Notes: generated by a model not told the origin, from the sequence alone. Counted from the stretch's first letter, positions 9,274-18,978 are shown. The stretch is 64,000 bases of DNA from CAYSCZ01 sp051155775 (GCA_051155775.1 DAXETV010000026.1:1-64000); one strand, 5' to 3'. Translations and numbers: made by a program.

Positions 9274-10404
9274 CTACTCGTTTTTTTTCTTTTTTCTTCG
9301 ATTTTTTTTCTTTTTGATATTCCCCCTCTTTTTGAACTTATCATCTAACCGCTCCAGGTCTGAGTTAATTTTGGTTGATGTAAAATCTTTTGTTTCAACT
9401 ATATCTATTTCCAATGTATCCGGTTTTTGTCCTTTACTATTTTGTAGTTGAATGGCTTTTACTCTGTCCGCTGTCAGTGGGTACCAGGAGCTTTCATTCT
9501 CGTAACCAAACCACATTATTTTCTTAAATATGTCAGTTTTCTGCAAGGTAGCCTCACCTTTTTTAGTGATCAGTGGCTTTTCAACGTTGGGTATGAATTT
9601 TAAGGCATCCATGTAGGTATCCAATTCATAGTTTAAGCAGCATTTTAGTCTACCACACTGACCGGATAGTTTACTGGGGTTTAAGGATAGGTTTTGATAA
9701 CGTGCCGCACCGGTGGAAACACTTTTAAAATCAGCAAGCCAGGTGGAGCAACAAAGCTCCCTGCCGCAGGAGCCGATGCCACCAAGACGCCCTGCTTCCT
9801 GTCTTAAACTAATCTGCCTCATCTCTACCCTGATCTTGAACTCTCCGGCTAAAATTTTTATTAATTCCCTGAAATCAACCCTTTCTTCTGCTGAGTAAAA
9901 AAAAGTTGCTTTTGTATTATCTGCCTGATACTCAACATCTGTCAGCTTCATTTCGAGCTTTTGATCATTGATTATTTCTTTGGTTCTGTACAGGGTGGAG
10001 TATTCCTTTTGCTTAACTTCTTCATATTTCTCAAGGTCCCTCTTGGTTGCTTTACGATATATTTTCCTGATCTCATCATTGTCTTCCACGCCTTTCTTTT
10101 TCATTTGCAAGCGTACCAATTCACCCTGAAGCGACACATGGCCAATATGATGGCCATTAGGAACGTCTAAAACTACAGCATCACCGGTGACGATATCAAG
10201 GTTATCAACGTTACGAAAAAATTCTTTTCTACCGTTTTTAAACCTGATCTCTGTTATGTTAAACCGATCAATAAATGGAACGTCCATATTTGAAAGCCAG
10301 TCAAACACATTCATCTTGTTGCATCCGCCTGTCAGACAGCCTCCATTATTGTTACAGCCAGCTACTTTCCCATCTATAATTGTACCACAAGTATTACACG
10401 ACAT
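9274..10404 (-). CDS. ricT: PSP1 domain protein (RicT/YaaT-like)
   Basis: 376 residues with a central PSP1 domain and many cysteines. The N-terminus has MSCNTCGTIIDGKVAGC and further Cys pairs. The conserved core holds GSCGRELCCSTWL and SGQCGRLKCCLNYE, the signature of RicT, which in Bacillus forms an Fe-S-containing complex with RicA and RicF affecting RNase Y. The partner proteins are not in this window, so the RNA-maturation role here is inferred. The last 20 residues are nearly all Lys, Arg and Asn, encoded by long A runs (9281-9315) prone to slippage. It follows purD by one base and precedes gldH by one base. Confidence 0.9.
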   Translation of the reverse strand: MSCNTCGTIIDGKVAGCNNNGGCLTGGCNKMNVFDWLSNMDVPFIDRFNITEIRFKNGRKEFFRNVDNLDIVTGDAVVLDVPNGHHIGHVSLQGELVRLQMKKKGVEDNDEIRKIYRKATKRDLEKYEEVKQKEYSTLYRTKEIINDQKLEMKLTDVEYQADNTKATFFYSAEERVDFRELIKILAGEFKIRVEMRQISLRQEAGRLGGIGSCGRELCCSTWLADFKSVSTGAARYQNLSLNPSKLSGQCGRLKCCLNYELDTYMDALKFIPNVEKPLITKKGEATLQKTDIFKKIMWFGYENESSWYPLTADRVKAIQLQNSKGQKPDTLEIDIVETKDFTSTKINSDLERLDDKFKKRGNIKKKKNRRKKKKNE

Positions 10405-10405
10405 T

Positions 10406-11695
10406 TTAATAATTCATTTTTAATATATCCTTCCCGATATCCCTTCTGAGATATTTTCCCTGCCACTCAACATGATCTGCCAGGGCATATGAATTGCTTA
10501 ACGCATTTTCCATATTAATGCCTAGTCCGGTTGCTGCCAATACTCTTCCGCCGTTTGTTAAAAGGAAACCATTCTGTCTCCTGGTTCCTGCATGGAAAAG
10601 TATTTGGTGATCATTTTCTTCAAGGGCTGTTTCAATATGCATTCCCTTTTTGTAAGATCCGGGATATCCCTCCGATGCCATCACAATAGTAGAAGCACAC
10701 CTTTGGTCGATAGACATTAATGCCTCGCTTAATTTTCCGTTCGCACAGTTCATCAATAAACTGAGAAAATCAGATTGTATCCTTGGCAGAATAACTTGAG
10801 TTTCAGGATCTCCCAACCGGGCATTATATTCAATAACGTAAGGCTCATCATTTACATTTATGAGTCCAAAGAAAATAAAGCCAACATATTGAATATGCTC
10901 ATTCCTAAGGCCCTGAAGGGTGGGGTTAATAATTTTATTTTCTATTTTTTTATAGAACGCTTCGCTAAAAGGTACAGGTGATACAGCCCCCATTCCGCCT
11001 GTATTTAATCCTGTATTATTTTCACCGATTCGCTTATAATCTTTAGCTTCCGGTAGTATTTTGTATGATTTACCATCAGTGAGGATAAATACGGAAAGTT
11101 CTATACCCGATAAATATTCTTCTAAAACCACTTTTTTACTGGCTTTGCCAAACTTTTGGTGCAAGACCATATCATCGAGCATAGTCAAAGCATCATTCAA
11201 ATCATCCAAAATGACAACTCCTTTACCTGCAGCAAGTCCATCTGCTTTTAAAACATAGGGTGGACCAATGTTTTTCAAAAATCTCCTGCCTTCATCAATA
11301 GCTTTAGGGGTTACTGATCTGAAAGCAGCAGTTGGTATATTATATTTTTGCATGAAGTGCTTGGCATACTCTTTACTACCTTCTAATCTGGCACCATCCT
11401 TACCAGGCCCAATAATCATAAGGTTTTTTAGATCACCATCACTCAATAAGTAGTCTCTGATACCATTAACCAGTGGCTCTTCCGGCCCAACGATCAATAA
11501 GTCAATCTTATGGTCTTCGATGAACCACTTCACTTTTTCAAATTCGTTGATCGGAATTAATACATTGGTGGCAAAACTTTGTGTGCCTCCGTTTCCGGGA
11601 GCAACATAAAGGGCATCACAAATGGGGCTTTTTGCTATTCTCCAGGCTAGGGTGTGTTCCCTACCGCCACTACCGAGTATTAATACATTAGCCAT
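10406..11695 (-). CDS. purD: Phosphoribosylamine-glycine ligase
   Basis: ATP-dependent ligation of glycine to 5-phosphoribosylamine, forming GAR in de novo purine synthesis. 429 residues, typical length. The N-terminus VLILGSGGREHTLAWRI and LLIVGPEEPLVNGI are family signatures. The ATP-grasp region includes PPYVLKADGLAAGKGVVIL and the metal-binding segment YVIEYNARLGDPETQV. No other pur genes are close by; it sits between recQ (three-base gap) and the ricT-like gene (one-base gap), so it is probably transcribed with them. Confidence 0.97.
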   Translation of the reverse strand: MANVLILGSGGREHTLAWRIAKSPICDALYVAPGNGGTQSFATNVLIPINEFEKVKWFIEDHKIDLLIVGPEEPLVNGIRDYLLSDGDLKNLMIIGPGKDGARLEGSKEYAKHFMQKYNIPTAAFRSVTPKAIDEGRRFLKNIGPPYVLKADGLAAGKGVVILDDLNDALTMLDDMVLHQKFGKASKKVVLEEYLSGIELSVFILTDGKSYKILPEAKDYKRIGENNTGLNTGGMGAVSPVPFSEAFYKKIENKIINPTLQGLRNEHIQYVGFIFFGLINVNDEPYVIEYNARLGDPETQVILPRIQSDFLSLLMNCANGKLSEALMSIDQRCASTIVMASEGYPGSYKKGMHIETALEENDHQILFHAGTRRQNGFLLTNGGRVLAATGLGINMENALSNSYALADHVEWQGKYLRRDIGKDILKMNY

Positions 11696-11698
11696 AAT

Positions 11699-13888
11699 TT
11701 AATGAGCGTACTCAGACATAAATTTTATTCTCATTAGCCGTACTTCTTCTTCAGTGTAGTCATCACCAAGTTCTTCCATTGCCAAATCCAAATCATCAGA
11801 ATCAGTGGATAAAAAGTAATCATATATATCGTCCTGTTTCTCATCATCGAGTATTTGGTCGATATAATAATCTATGTTTAGTTTAGTTCCTCCAAAGCAA
11901 ATATTCTCAATCTCATCCAACAATTCTTCAAATTTAAGATTTTTAGCTTCCGATATTTCATCAAGGTCTATTTTCTTGTCTACTTGTTGAATAATAAATA
12001 TTTTATTTTTTGATCGCGCGCCACTGGATTTGACCAAAACATCCGACGCTTTAAGGATATCATTTTCATCTACATATCTAGCGATAAGGTCTAGAAATGG
12101 CTTTCCAAATTTGATAGCTTTTGTTTCCCCTATGCCATTTATTTTGATTAATTCGTCGTTTGTGGTTGGATAAATGGTGGCCATCTCCTCAAGTGACGGG
12201 TCCTGAAATATGACATAAGGTGGTAAATCTTTTTGCTTAGCAACTTTCTTGCGCAGTGACTTCAGTAAATCAAATAGAACCTGATCGTGTCCTTTTGGAG
12301 CTTGTCCAAAGCTTTCTGTGCCTTCCTCTTCTCCATTAATTTCAAAATCCAGATCCTTTATAAATTCTACCGGGTAAGGGCTCTTGATGAAGTGCTTACC
12401 ATTATCGGTTAGTTTTAGGACGCCAATGTTTTCTATATCTTTCTTCAAAAATTCATTTAACATGGTTTGTCTGATGACTGACCGCCAGAAATTATCTTCC
12501 TCGTTGCTGCCTTTTCCGTAAACCTCTAATTTGTTATGATCATAACTCAAGACATACTGATCTTTGCTGCCACGTATAATTTTGACTAAGTGTGTTAAGT
12601 CAAATCGTTCACTGGTCAGCTCAACTGTTTTCAGTACTGTGCTAATATAGTCCCGGCCATCGTATTTCTCCCGTGTATAGCTACAATTATCACATTTTCC
12701 GGATTCCATACACTGGGCTAAGTCATAGGCTTCCCCAAAATAATGAAGCAACTGCTTTCTCCTACAGACAGAAGATTCTGCATAAGAAGCCATCTCCTCC
12801 AACAAAATCCTGGCATTCTCACGTTCAGTAACTGACTTGTCTTTATTGAATTTTTCGAGCTTAAGTATATCATTATAAGAATAAAAGAGAATACATATCC
12901 CTTCCAGGCCATCCCTTCCGGACCGCCCCGTTTCCTGATAATATCCTTCAAGTGATTTTGGGGTATCATAGTGAACAACAAATCTTACATCAGGTTTATC
13001 AATACCCATACCGAAGGCAATCGTCGCTACGATTACATCTATTTCTTCATTCAAAAAATCATCTTGATTTTTAATGCGGGTACTTCCATCTATCCCCGCA
13101 TGGTAGGGCGCTGCTTTAATATTATTAACCTGAAGAAACTGCGCTATTTCTTCAACTTTCTTCCTGGATAAACAATAGACAATTCCTGATTTGCCCTGAT
13201 TATCCTTGATGAATTTAATCAGCTGCTTCTTGGCATTAACTTTAGGCCTGACTTCATAATATAAGTTCGTCCTGTTAAAAGAGGACTTAAAAACTTCGGC
13301 ATTCTCCATACGGAGGTTTCTCTGAATATCCATTTGTACTTTCGGAGTAGCAGTTGCCGTGAGGGCTATTAAAGGCACATCCCCTATTTCAGTAACTATA
13401 GATTTTATTTTGCGGTATTCAGGTCGAAAATCATGGCCCCATTCGGAAATACAGTGTGCTTCATCAATAGCGACAAAAGAAATGTTGGCCTGCTTCAGGA
13501 AATTTACATTTTCTACTTTGGAAAGTGACTCAGGTGCAACATAAAGTAGCTTGATGTTACCTTTTACCGTTTCTTTTTTAACATGATTGATTTCAGATTT
13601 TGATAAAGTTGAATTCATGAATCTTGCATTCACACCAAAGGAATTCATCTGGTCTACCTGGTTTTTCATCAAAGCAATTAAAGGGGAAATCACAATTGCT
13701 GTACCTTCCATTAACAATGCCGGAAGTTGATAACAAAGTGACTTTCCAGCACCTGTAGGCATGATTACGAAAGTATTCTTGCCATTCAAAACATTATTTA
13801 TGATGGCCTCTTGGTTGCCCCTAAAATAAGTATATCCGAATATCTCCTTTAATTTGGATTTTAATAACTCCTCTTTAGCTTCTATCAT
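11699..13888 (-). CDS. recQ: ATP-dependent DNA helicase RecQ
   Basis: 3'-5' SF2 DNA helicase in recombination and repair. 729 residues. Walker A is MPTGAGKSLCYQLP near 40, followed by the DEAHCISEWGHDFRPEYR box near 145 with the aromatic-rich loop, and motif VI QETGRSGRDG near 325. A RecQ zinc-binding region has CRRKQLLHYFGE plus CMESGKCDNC. The RQC domain follows, then one HRDC domain near 540-620 with LPPYVIFQDPSLEEMA and a helix-hairpin-helix KINGIGETKAIKFG. The C-terminal 100 residues are acidic. It is the first gene of the recQ-purD-ricT-gldH group. The 125 bases before it, shared with manC, are AT-rich and show no clear TAnnTTTG box on either strand. Confidence 0.97.
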   Translation of the reverse strand: MIEAKEELLKSKLKEIFGYTYFRGNQEAIINNVLNGKNTFVIMPTGAGKSLCYQLPALLMEGTAIVISPLIALMKNQVDQMNSFGVNARFMNSTLSKSEINHVKKETVKGNIKLLYVAPESLSKVENVNFLKQANISFVAIDEAHCISEWGHDFRPEYRKIKSIVTEIGDVPLIALTATATPKVQMDIQRNLRMENAEVFKSSFNRTNLYYEVRPKVNAKKQLIKFIKDNQGKSGIVYCLSRKKVEEIAQFLQVNNIKAAPYHAGIDGSTRIKNQDDFLNEEIDVIVATIAFGMGIDKPDVRFVVHYDTPKSLEGYYQETGRSGRDGLEGICILFYSYNDILKLEKFNKDKSVTERENARILLEEMASYAESSVCRRKQLLHYFGEAYDLAQCMESGKCDNCSYTREKYDGRDYISTVLKTVELTSERFDLTHLVKIIRGSKDQYVLSYDHNKLEVYGKGSNEEDNFWRSVIRQTMLNEFLKKDIENIGVLKLTDNGKHFIKSPYPVEFIKDLDFEINGEEEGTESFGQAPKGHDQVLFDLLKSLRKKVAKQKDLPPYVIFQDPSLEEMATIYPTTNDELIKINGIGETKAIKFGKPFLDLIARYVDENDILKASDVLVKSSGARSKNKIFIIQQVDKKIDLDEISEAKNLKFEELLDEIENICFGGTKLNIDYYIDQILDDEKQDDIYDYFLSTDSDDLDLAMEELGDDYTEEEVRLMRIKFMSEYAH

Positions 13889-14013
13889 CTTCGATTTGAA
13901 AATTCGTAATTATGAAAATACAAAATTTTTGAATTGTAAACTCAATTAATTAATCTTTTAAGTGTTGATTTACCATTATATTTAAATAAATAAGCATTGA
14001 AACCAATCGAGCC

Positions 14014-15087
14014 ATGAATTCTTCACCATTTATAATTATTATGGCAGGCGGAACCGGTAGCAGGTTCTGGCCATACAGTCGAAATTCAAAACCAAAACAG
14101 TTTCTTGATGTACTGGGCACCGGTAAAACCTTAATTAGAATGACCTTTGAAAGGTTCTTAAAATTGGCTAGCGAAGATAAGATTTATGTTGTGACTAATC
14201 AACAATATGTGCATCTTGTTAAAGAGCAATTACCTGAATTATCATATGATCAGATTCTGGCTGAGCCCTCAAAAAAAAATACTGCGCCTTGTATAGCTTA
14301 TGCAACCTATAAATTATCAACCAAAAATCCGGAAGCCATACAGGTAATAACACCTGCTGACCATGCTATTTTTGATGAAGAAATGTTTTATCATGCCATA
14401 AGAACTGCGATTGAAGGCGCAAGGGTCAATGATAGATTGATAACAATTGGGATAAAACCATCAAGACCTGAGACCGGTTATGGTTACATTCAACATTACG
14501 ATGAGGCAGATGCAATAAAAAAAGTTAAAACCTTTACAGAAAAACCGGAGCTTTCGCTGGCTGAAAAATTCCTGGAATCCGGCGACTTTGTTTGGAACTC
14601 AGGGATATTTATATGGAAGATTGAAAATATCATCAAAGCTTTTAATAAGTACTTACCAGACGCTTCAGATTTATTTGCTGATGGTAAAGATTCATATTAC
14701 ACTGAAAAAGAAGTTGATTTTATAAATAATGTATACGCCCATTGTAGAAGCATATCAATTGATTATGGCATAATGGAAAAAGCGGATAATGTGTATGTCG
14801 TACAGGGGGATTTTGGTTGGTCAGACCTCGGATCCTGGGGATCGCTACACGAATTGCTGGATAAGGATGAAAATGATAATGTCATTCAAGGGGATGTTCT
14901 CCTTTATAATTGCAAAAATAACTTCATAAAACTAACAGAAAACAAACATTTATTGGCTCAGGATCTAGAAGGATATTTAATCGCTGACTTTAATGATATA
15001 CTAGTTATATGTAAAAAAGACCATGAAGCAAAATTCAGAGGTTTTGTATCAGATATCAAAGAGCAAAAAGGCGATAAACTTATTTAG
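14014..15087 (+). CDS. manC: Mannose-1-phosphate guanylyltransferase
   Basis: Makes GDP-mannose from mannose-1-phosphate and GTP for cell-surface glycans. 357 residues, so only the nucleotidyltransferase domain is present; the fused isomerase of bifunctional ManC is missing. Signatures are GGTGSRFWPYSRNSKPKQF at residues 12-30, ITPADHAIFDE near 112, TGYGYIQ and TFTEKPELSLAEKFLESG. The GWSDLGSWGSL motif near 268 is typical of the family. It reads convergently into rlmB with an 8-bp overlap, and no terminator is visible. Confidence 0.95.
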   Translation: MNSSPFIIIMAGGTGSRFWPYSRNSKPKQFLDVLGTGKTLIRMTFERFLKLASEDKIYVVTNQQYVHLVKEQLPELSYDQILAEPSKKNTAPCIAYATYKLSTKNPEAIQVITPADHAIFDEEMFYHAIRTAIEGARVNDRLITIGIKPSRPETGYGYIQHYDEADAIKKVKTFTEKPELSLAEKFLESGDFVWNSGIFIWKIENIIKAFNKYLPDASDLFADGKDSYYTEKEVDFINNVYAHCRSISIDYGIMEKADNVYVVQGDFGWSDLGSWGSLHELLDKDENDNVIQGDVLLYNCKNNFIKLTENKHLLAQDLEGYLIADFNDILVICKKDHEAKFRGFVSDIKEQKGDKLI

Positions 15088-15844
15088 ACAATCCACGCTG
15101 TCTTATTACTTCATAGGTAATAATACCTGTGGCAACTGCGACATTTAAAGATTCTATTTTTCCGGCAATAGGAAGCTTAACCATGTAATCGCAGTTTTTT
15201 AGTATGGTGGGGCTAATTCCATCCTCTTCAGACCCCATCACAATACAAGTTGGCGTTGTAAGGTCTATATCGTAAACGTAGTCATTTGATTTTTCACTGG
15301 CGCCTATTATTTGAAGTCCTGAATCTTTCAAATATTGAATGGTATTTAGCAGATTATGTTCCTTACAGACAGGTATGTAATTAATAGCACCTGCTGATGT
15401 CTTAATGGAGTCCTGGTTTATCTGGGCGGCACCATTTTTAGGAATCACTATAGCATTTACACCGGCGCATTCCGAGGTTCTTACTATGGAACCAAAATTC
15501 CTAACATCAGTAACGCGGTCTAACAATAAAATAAATGGAACATTGCCTTTATCATAACAGTCACTAATCACATTATACAGATCAGCATAATAAACAGGCG
15601 ACAGGATAGCAATTGCCCCCTGATGATTTTTTCTGGTGATTTTATTCAGCTTTTCAAATGGGACAACACTGAAAGATATATCGTTATCCCTAATCAATTT
15701 AAAAAGTTGATCAGAGAGCTCTGATCTCATACCCTTCTGAATAAAAACCTTTTCTATTGATTTACCGGCTTTTATGGATTCAATAATGGCCCTTGTACCG
15801 TAAACATCTAGTTTTTTAGTACTTATATTTTTCCTGTTCTCCAA
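15080..15844 (-). CDS. rlmB: TrmH-family 23S rRNA (guanosine 2'-O) methyltransferase
   Basis: SPOUT methyltransferase, probably modifying a 23S rRNA guanosine with SAM. 254 residues. An N-terminal substrate-binding domain (YGTRAIIESIKAGKSIEKVF) precedes the trefoil-knot catalytic domain with its three motifs: NFGSIVRTSECAGV, IVMGSEEDGIS and LPIAGKIESLNVAVATGI. The order and length fit RlmB best, but other TrmH paralogues cannot be excluded without alignment. Its start overlaps the end of the GWxTD gene by 22 bp, so the two are probably co-transcribed. Confidence 0.93.
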   Translation of the reverse strand: MENRKNISTKKLDVYGTRAIIESIKAGKSIEKVFIQKGMRSELSDQLFKLIRDNDISFSVVPFEKLNKITRKNHQGAIAILSPVYYADLYNVISDCYDKGNVPFILLLDRVTDVRNFGSIVRTSECAGVNAIVIPKNGAAQINQDSIKTSAGAINYIPVCKEHNLLNTIQYLKDSGLQIIGASEKSNDYVYDIDLTTPTCIVMGSEEDGISPTILKNCDYMVKLPIAGKIESLNVAVATGIITYEVIRQRGLSK

Positions 15845-17076
15845 AGTTCAAGTGTTTTAAGCCAAAGCCTTCTATAATTTTCGTTCCGATCTAAGATATA
15901 GCTTTCATTGGAAAATAGATTTTTAGTCTTATAAAATGTAAATCCATCGACCCCGGAAGAGATTAAATTATTATAAACCCATTTTTCAAGTGCCCCGGAT
16001 TTAATTACACTGTCCGGACGACCAAATATTATGTATATCATCCCTCTGTCTGTTTTCCATCCTTCCTTATGTGATGTGAAAAATAAATTGGCCCGTTCAA
16101 CCCGGTCATAAAATTTTTTAATGGTAAACTTAGCCTGTTGCTTTGATCGGACCATATTCAACCAGAATCTATCAAAAGTTTCTTTATAATCCGTAGATTG
16201 CTTAAATCTTAACCATTCTTCCCCGGTAGAAAGGTACCTGACCGGTTCGTAAATTTTATTGATCTTAACCAATTTTGGGTAGTAATTATCCTGATATAAA
16301 AATCCGATGCCTTCATTGCTTAAGGTATCTGTCTGTACAAAATAAAGCCCATCTTTAAAAATTATCCTTTGCCCTGAATTTATGGTAAAAACATCATCGA
16401 TTATCATTTGATCACCGGAATTATTGGACTCCAGTGCCATGGGTGGCAAGGCAGGTGGAAAATCAATAGAATAATAATAAACATAGACAGAATCATGGGT
16501 ACTTGTGTGAAAATATGCTGAATCATTAGGTTTTAGATACTGCTTATGAAGCACCGATGAGTCCCACTTACTTTTTATCAATAGATCTGGATGACTGAAG
16601 AATAATTCTGAAAGGAGCGGAATGTCAAAATAGAAATCCGCCCCCGATCTAATAGAATTAACTTTTACTACGAGTAATGAATCAACTAATTGCTTATCAT
16701 AGGATATTTTTCGGGTTATTTGGTATAAGTTGCTTTCCTTCTGTTTTAATTGAATACTATCGGTTAATTCATTTTCAGATCTGTAATTTGGTTGCGTTCC
16801 ATAAGTGATTAAAAAGTTCTTCCTCGACAGTGAAAATTCGAAAGTTAGGTGCACATCTAATTCGTTATCAACTTGAGTGATGGAATAGTCAAGATTAACC
16901 TCCGAAAGATCATTGTACTTATGGATCATATTGACTTTTGTAATATCAACCGAAAAAGCAGAAAATGAAGACACTAAAGCCAAAATAATGAGCAACTTAC
17001 CTTTCACGTTACAGCGTAATTTTTGGATTAAAAACATATAACCAACTTTAATAGCTTTAAATTTGTGGTTTTTCAA
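15823..17076 (-). CDS. GWxTD domain-containing exported protein
   Basis: 417 residues. A signal peptide is visible around KGKLLIILALVSSFSAFSVD. The C-terminal third contains GWKTDRGMIYIIFGRPDSV, the GWxTD signature, in a region with a YDRVERANLFF lead-in. The family is common in Bacteroidota and related phyla and has no established biochemical function. Start choice is uncertain. The longest ATG (17076) leaves only 22 bp to the divergent methyltransferase, whereas an ATG at 17037 or a GTG at 17007 gives a more normal signal peptide and room for promoters. It is followed by rlmB with a 22-bp overlap. Confidence 0.88.
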   Translation of the reverse strand: MKNHKFKAIKVGYMFLIQKLRCNVKGKLLIILALVSSFSAFSVDITKVNMIHKYNDLSEVNLDYSITQVDNELDVHLTFEFSLSRKNFLITYGTQPNYRSENELTDSIQLKQKESNLYQITRKISYDKQLVDSLLVVKVNSIRSGADFYFDIPLLSELFFSHPDLLIKSKWDSSVLHKQYLKPNDSAYFHTSTHDSVYVYYYSIDFPPALPPMALESNNSGDQMIIDDVFTINSGQRIIFKDGLYFVQTDTLSNEGIGFLYQDNYYPKLVKINKIYEPVRYLSTGEEWLRFKQSTDYKETFDRFWLNMVRSKQQAKFTIKKFYDRVERANLFFTSHKEGWKTDRGMIYIIFGRPDSVIKSGALEKWVYNNLISSGVDGFTFYKTKNLFSNESYILDRNENYRRLWLKTLELWRTGKI

Positions 17077-17098
17077 ATAAAATTGACGAATAAAGTTT

Positions 17099-17872
17099 AT
17101 GGGAGTTTACACTTCAGAAATTGCATCGGATAAACTGGCTTCCGATAATCCTGTTCACAAAAGATTATTAAAGGGTTATTACGCAGCAATACCTTATATC
17201 GAAGGCGATGTGTTAGAGTTGGGATGTGGTGAAGGCCGGGGAATAGAAATCTTATCAAACCTGGCTAAAAGCTACACTGCAACAGATAAAATTAAATCTG
17301 TAATAGATGGGTTAGCTGATAAGTATGAAAACATCACTTTTAAAACCATGGTGTTCCCCCCCTTTGAAGGGTTAAAAGATGAAACATTTGACTGTGTGGT
17401 CACCTTCCACGTGATTGAACACATAGAAGACGACAAACAGTTTCTTAAAGAAATTTTTAGGGTATTAAAGCCAGGAGGAAAAGCCATTATTACAACCCCA
17501 AACAGAAAAATGTCTCTTACCAGGAATCCATGGCATGTAAGGGAATATACAGCCAACGAGTTATCTGGTCTGGTCAGCACAATATTTAAAGCAGGGGAGA
17601 TGATGGGGATTGCAGGAAATGAGAAAGTAATGGATTACCACGAAAGAAACCGGGAATCAGTTAGGAAAATAACCCGTTGGGATATATTCAATCTGCAGTA
17701 TAGGCTGCCGGGTGTTTTATTGAGGTTGCCTTATGATGTGTTAAACAGGTTAAACAGAAATAATCTCCATAAAAAGAATGATGACCTGGTCATGGATATT
17801 TCATTGGATGACTATTCCTTAAAAAAACAAGACGAGCAAAATCTTGACCTTTTCTGTATCGCTGTAAAATAA
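17099..17872 (+). CDS. Class I SAM-dependent methyltransferase
   Basis: 257 residues. SAM-binding motif I is VLELGCGEGRGIEIL near residues 39-53; motif IV is FDCVVTFHVIEHIEDD near 98-113 and is followed by the post-motif FRVLKPGGKAIITTPN. This belongs to the Methyltransf_11/UbiE-like superfamily. The C-terminal 80 residues contain a hydrophobic amphipathic stretch (YRLPGVLLRLPYDVLNRL) that may contact membrane or a lipid substrate. The substrate is unknown. It is divergent from the GWxTD gene and followed by a separate dps gene 51 bp downstream. Confidence 0.88.
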   Translation: MGVYTSEIASDKLASDNPVHKRLLKGYYAAIPYIEGDVLELGCGEGRGIEILSNLAKSYTATDKIKSVIDGLADKYENITFKTMVFPPFEGLKDETFDCVVTFHVIEHIEDDKQFLKEIFRVLKPGGKAIITTPNRKMSLTRNPWHVREYTANELSGLVSTIFKAGEMMGIAGNEKVMDYHERNRESVRKITRWDIFNLQYRLPGVLLRLPYDVLNRLNRNNLHKKNDDLVMDISLDDYSLKKQDEQNLDLFCIAVK

Positions 17873-17923
17873 TTTACGTATACCTGAATGATAATAATTC
17901 CTAATTAGAAAAAAATATTAATT

Positions 17924-18355
17924 ATGAGCTTAGTTGAAAATCTTAATCACCTACTTTCTGACTATCAAATCTACTATCAGAACCTAAGAGGATTTCATTG
18001 GAACATTCAGGGCAAGCATTTTTTTCAGCTGCACGAAAAATTTGAGGAGCAATACATTGATGTGGCTGAGAAGATAGATCAGATTGCCGAAAGAATTTTA
18101 AGCATTGGTGGTGTGCCTCTACATGCCTTTGATGATTATATAAACAATACACATTTACAGCCTAAAAAAAATGTGTCGGAGGCCGAAGAATCCGTAAAAA
18201 GCATTGTGGAATCACTAGAGCATGTTATTAAGGAACAAAAGGAAATCAAAAAGCAGGCAGCTGATATCTCGGATGACGGGTCCGAAGACCTCATGTCAGA
18301 TTTTATCGATGAGCAGGAAAAAACATTATGGATGTTTAAAGCCTGGCTGAAGTAG
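17924..18355 (+). CDS. dps: Dps/ferritin-like DNA-protection protein
   Basis: Mini-ferritin expected to assemble as a dodecamer, oxidise Fe(II) with peroxide and store iron. 143 residues, slightly shorter than usual Dps because the N-terminal DNA-binding tail is missing. The inter-subunit ferroxidase residues are visible: His in GFHWNIQGKHFFQLHEKFEE and the acidic residues of the same helix (LHEKFEEQYIDVAEKIDQIAERI). The helix D/E region ends in a Trp-containing tail (EKTLWMFKAWLK) typical of this subgroup. It stands alone between the methyltransferase and a putative terminator. I see no clear Fur or OxyR operator. Confidence 0.92.
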   Translation: MSLVENLNHLLSDYQIYYQNLRGFHWNIQGKHFFQLHEKFEEQYIDVAEKIDQIAERILSIGGVPLHAFDDYINNTHLQPKKNVSEAEESVKSIVESLEHVIKEQKEIKKQAADISDDGSEDLMSDFIDEQEKTLWMFKAWLK

Positions 18356-18380
18356 CATTTAATCATTCTGATAATTATTT

Positions 18381-18422
18381 TACCCGGAACTGGTTTATTG
18401 GATACCTGTACCGGGTTTTTTA
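18381..18422 (+). terminator. Putative rho-independent terminator after dps
   Basis: ACCCGG (18382-18387) pairs with CCGGGT (18411-18416), followed by six T residues. The loop is long (23 bases), so strength is uncertain. It lies 26 bases after the dps stop. Confidence 0.5.
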
Positions 18423-18438
18423 TTGACCTCCTTTTGGT

Positions 18439-18468
18439 CTTGTTTTTGATTGCATCTCTTTAATTTTG
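18439..18468 (+). promoter_or_regulatory. Putative promoter of the NlpC/P60 lipoprotein gene
   Basis: A perfect -7 box TAATTTTG lies at 18461-18468, with CTTG (three of four bases of the -33 TTTG) 18 bases upstream at 18439-18442. The ATG is 19 bases after the box. Confidence 0.45.
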
Positions 18469-18487
18469 AGTAAATTTATTGTTGATT

Positions 18488-18967
18488 ATGAAGATGGGTA
18501 ATATCACTTCCTGGTTACTGCTGGTAGTAATAATCAGCCTTGGAAGCTGTGCTACCTCTAAGAAAGCAGCCAGAAGAGCATCCAGGGCTGACGTTTTAAT
18601 AAGATCAGCAAAAACATATGTCGGAACCCCTTACCGGTATGGTGGGCTAGATAAGCGGGGAATTGATTGCTCCGCCTTGATACAAAACAGTTACAAAGAA
18701 ATTGGCTTCCGCCTGCCAAGAACATCTAAGGAGCAAAGTAAAATTGGAAAAAAAGTATCCATAAATAGCCTTAAAAGGGGGGATTTAGTCTTCTTCAAGT
18801 TTAAAGATAAAGGTAATAAATGGAACCATTCAGGTATGGTAACCAGGGTTGTTTCAAAGGATGAGATCTACTTCATACATTCCTCATCATCAAGGGGTGT
18901 TGTAGAATCAAACCTTATGACTGATTATTATTTAAAGGGATTTAAAAAAGCCAGGAGAATATTTTAG
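18488..18967 (+). CDS. NlpC/P60 (C40) peptidoglycan endopeptidase lipoprotein
   Basis: 159 residues from the ATG at 18488; upstream in-frame TTG codons are less likely. A lipoprotein signal ends at Cys21 (SLGSC). The NlpC/P60 domain fills the rest: nucleophile Cys61 in GIDCSALIQNSYKEIG, catalytic His114 in KWNHSGMV and the third polar residue His131 in YFIHSSSSRGV. Such enzymes cut the D-Glu to diamino acid bond in stem peptides. The length matches the Spr/NlpC type with no extra binding domain. The stop is only 11 bases before the tRNA promoter box. Confidence 0.93.
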   Translation: MKMGNITSWLLLVVIISLGSCATSKKAARRASRADVLIRSAKTYVGTPYRYGGLDKRGIDCSALIQNSYKEIGFRLPRTSKEQSKIGKKVSINSLKRGDLVFFKFKDKGNKWNHSGMVTRVVSKDEIYFIHSSSSRGVVESNLMTDYYLKGFKKARRIF

Positions 18968-18978
18968 TATCATTCAAT

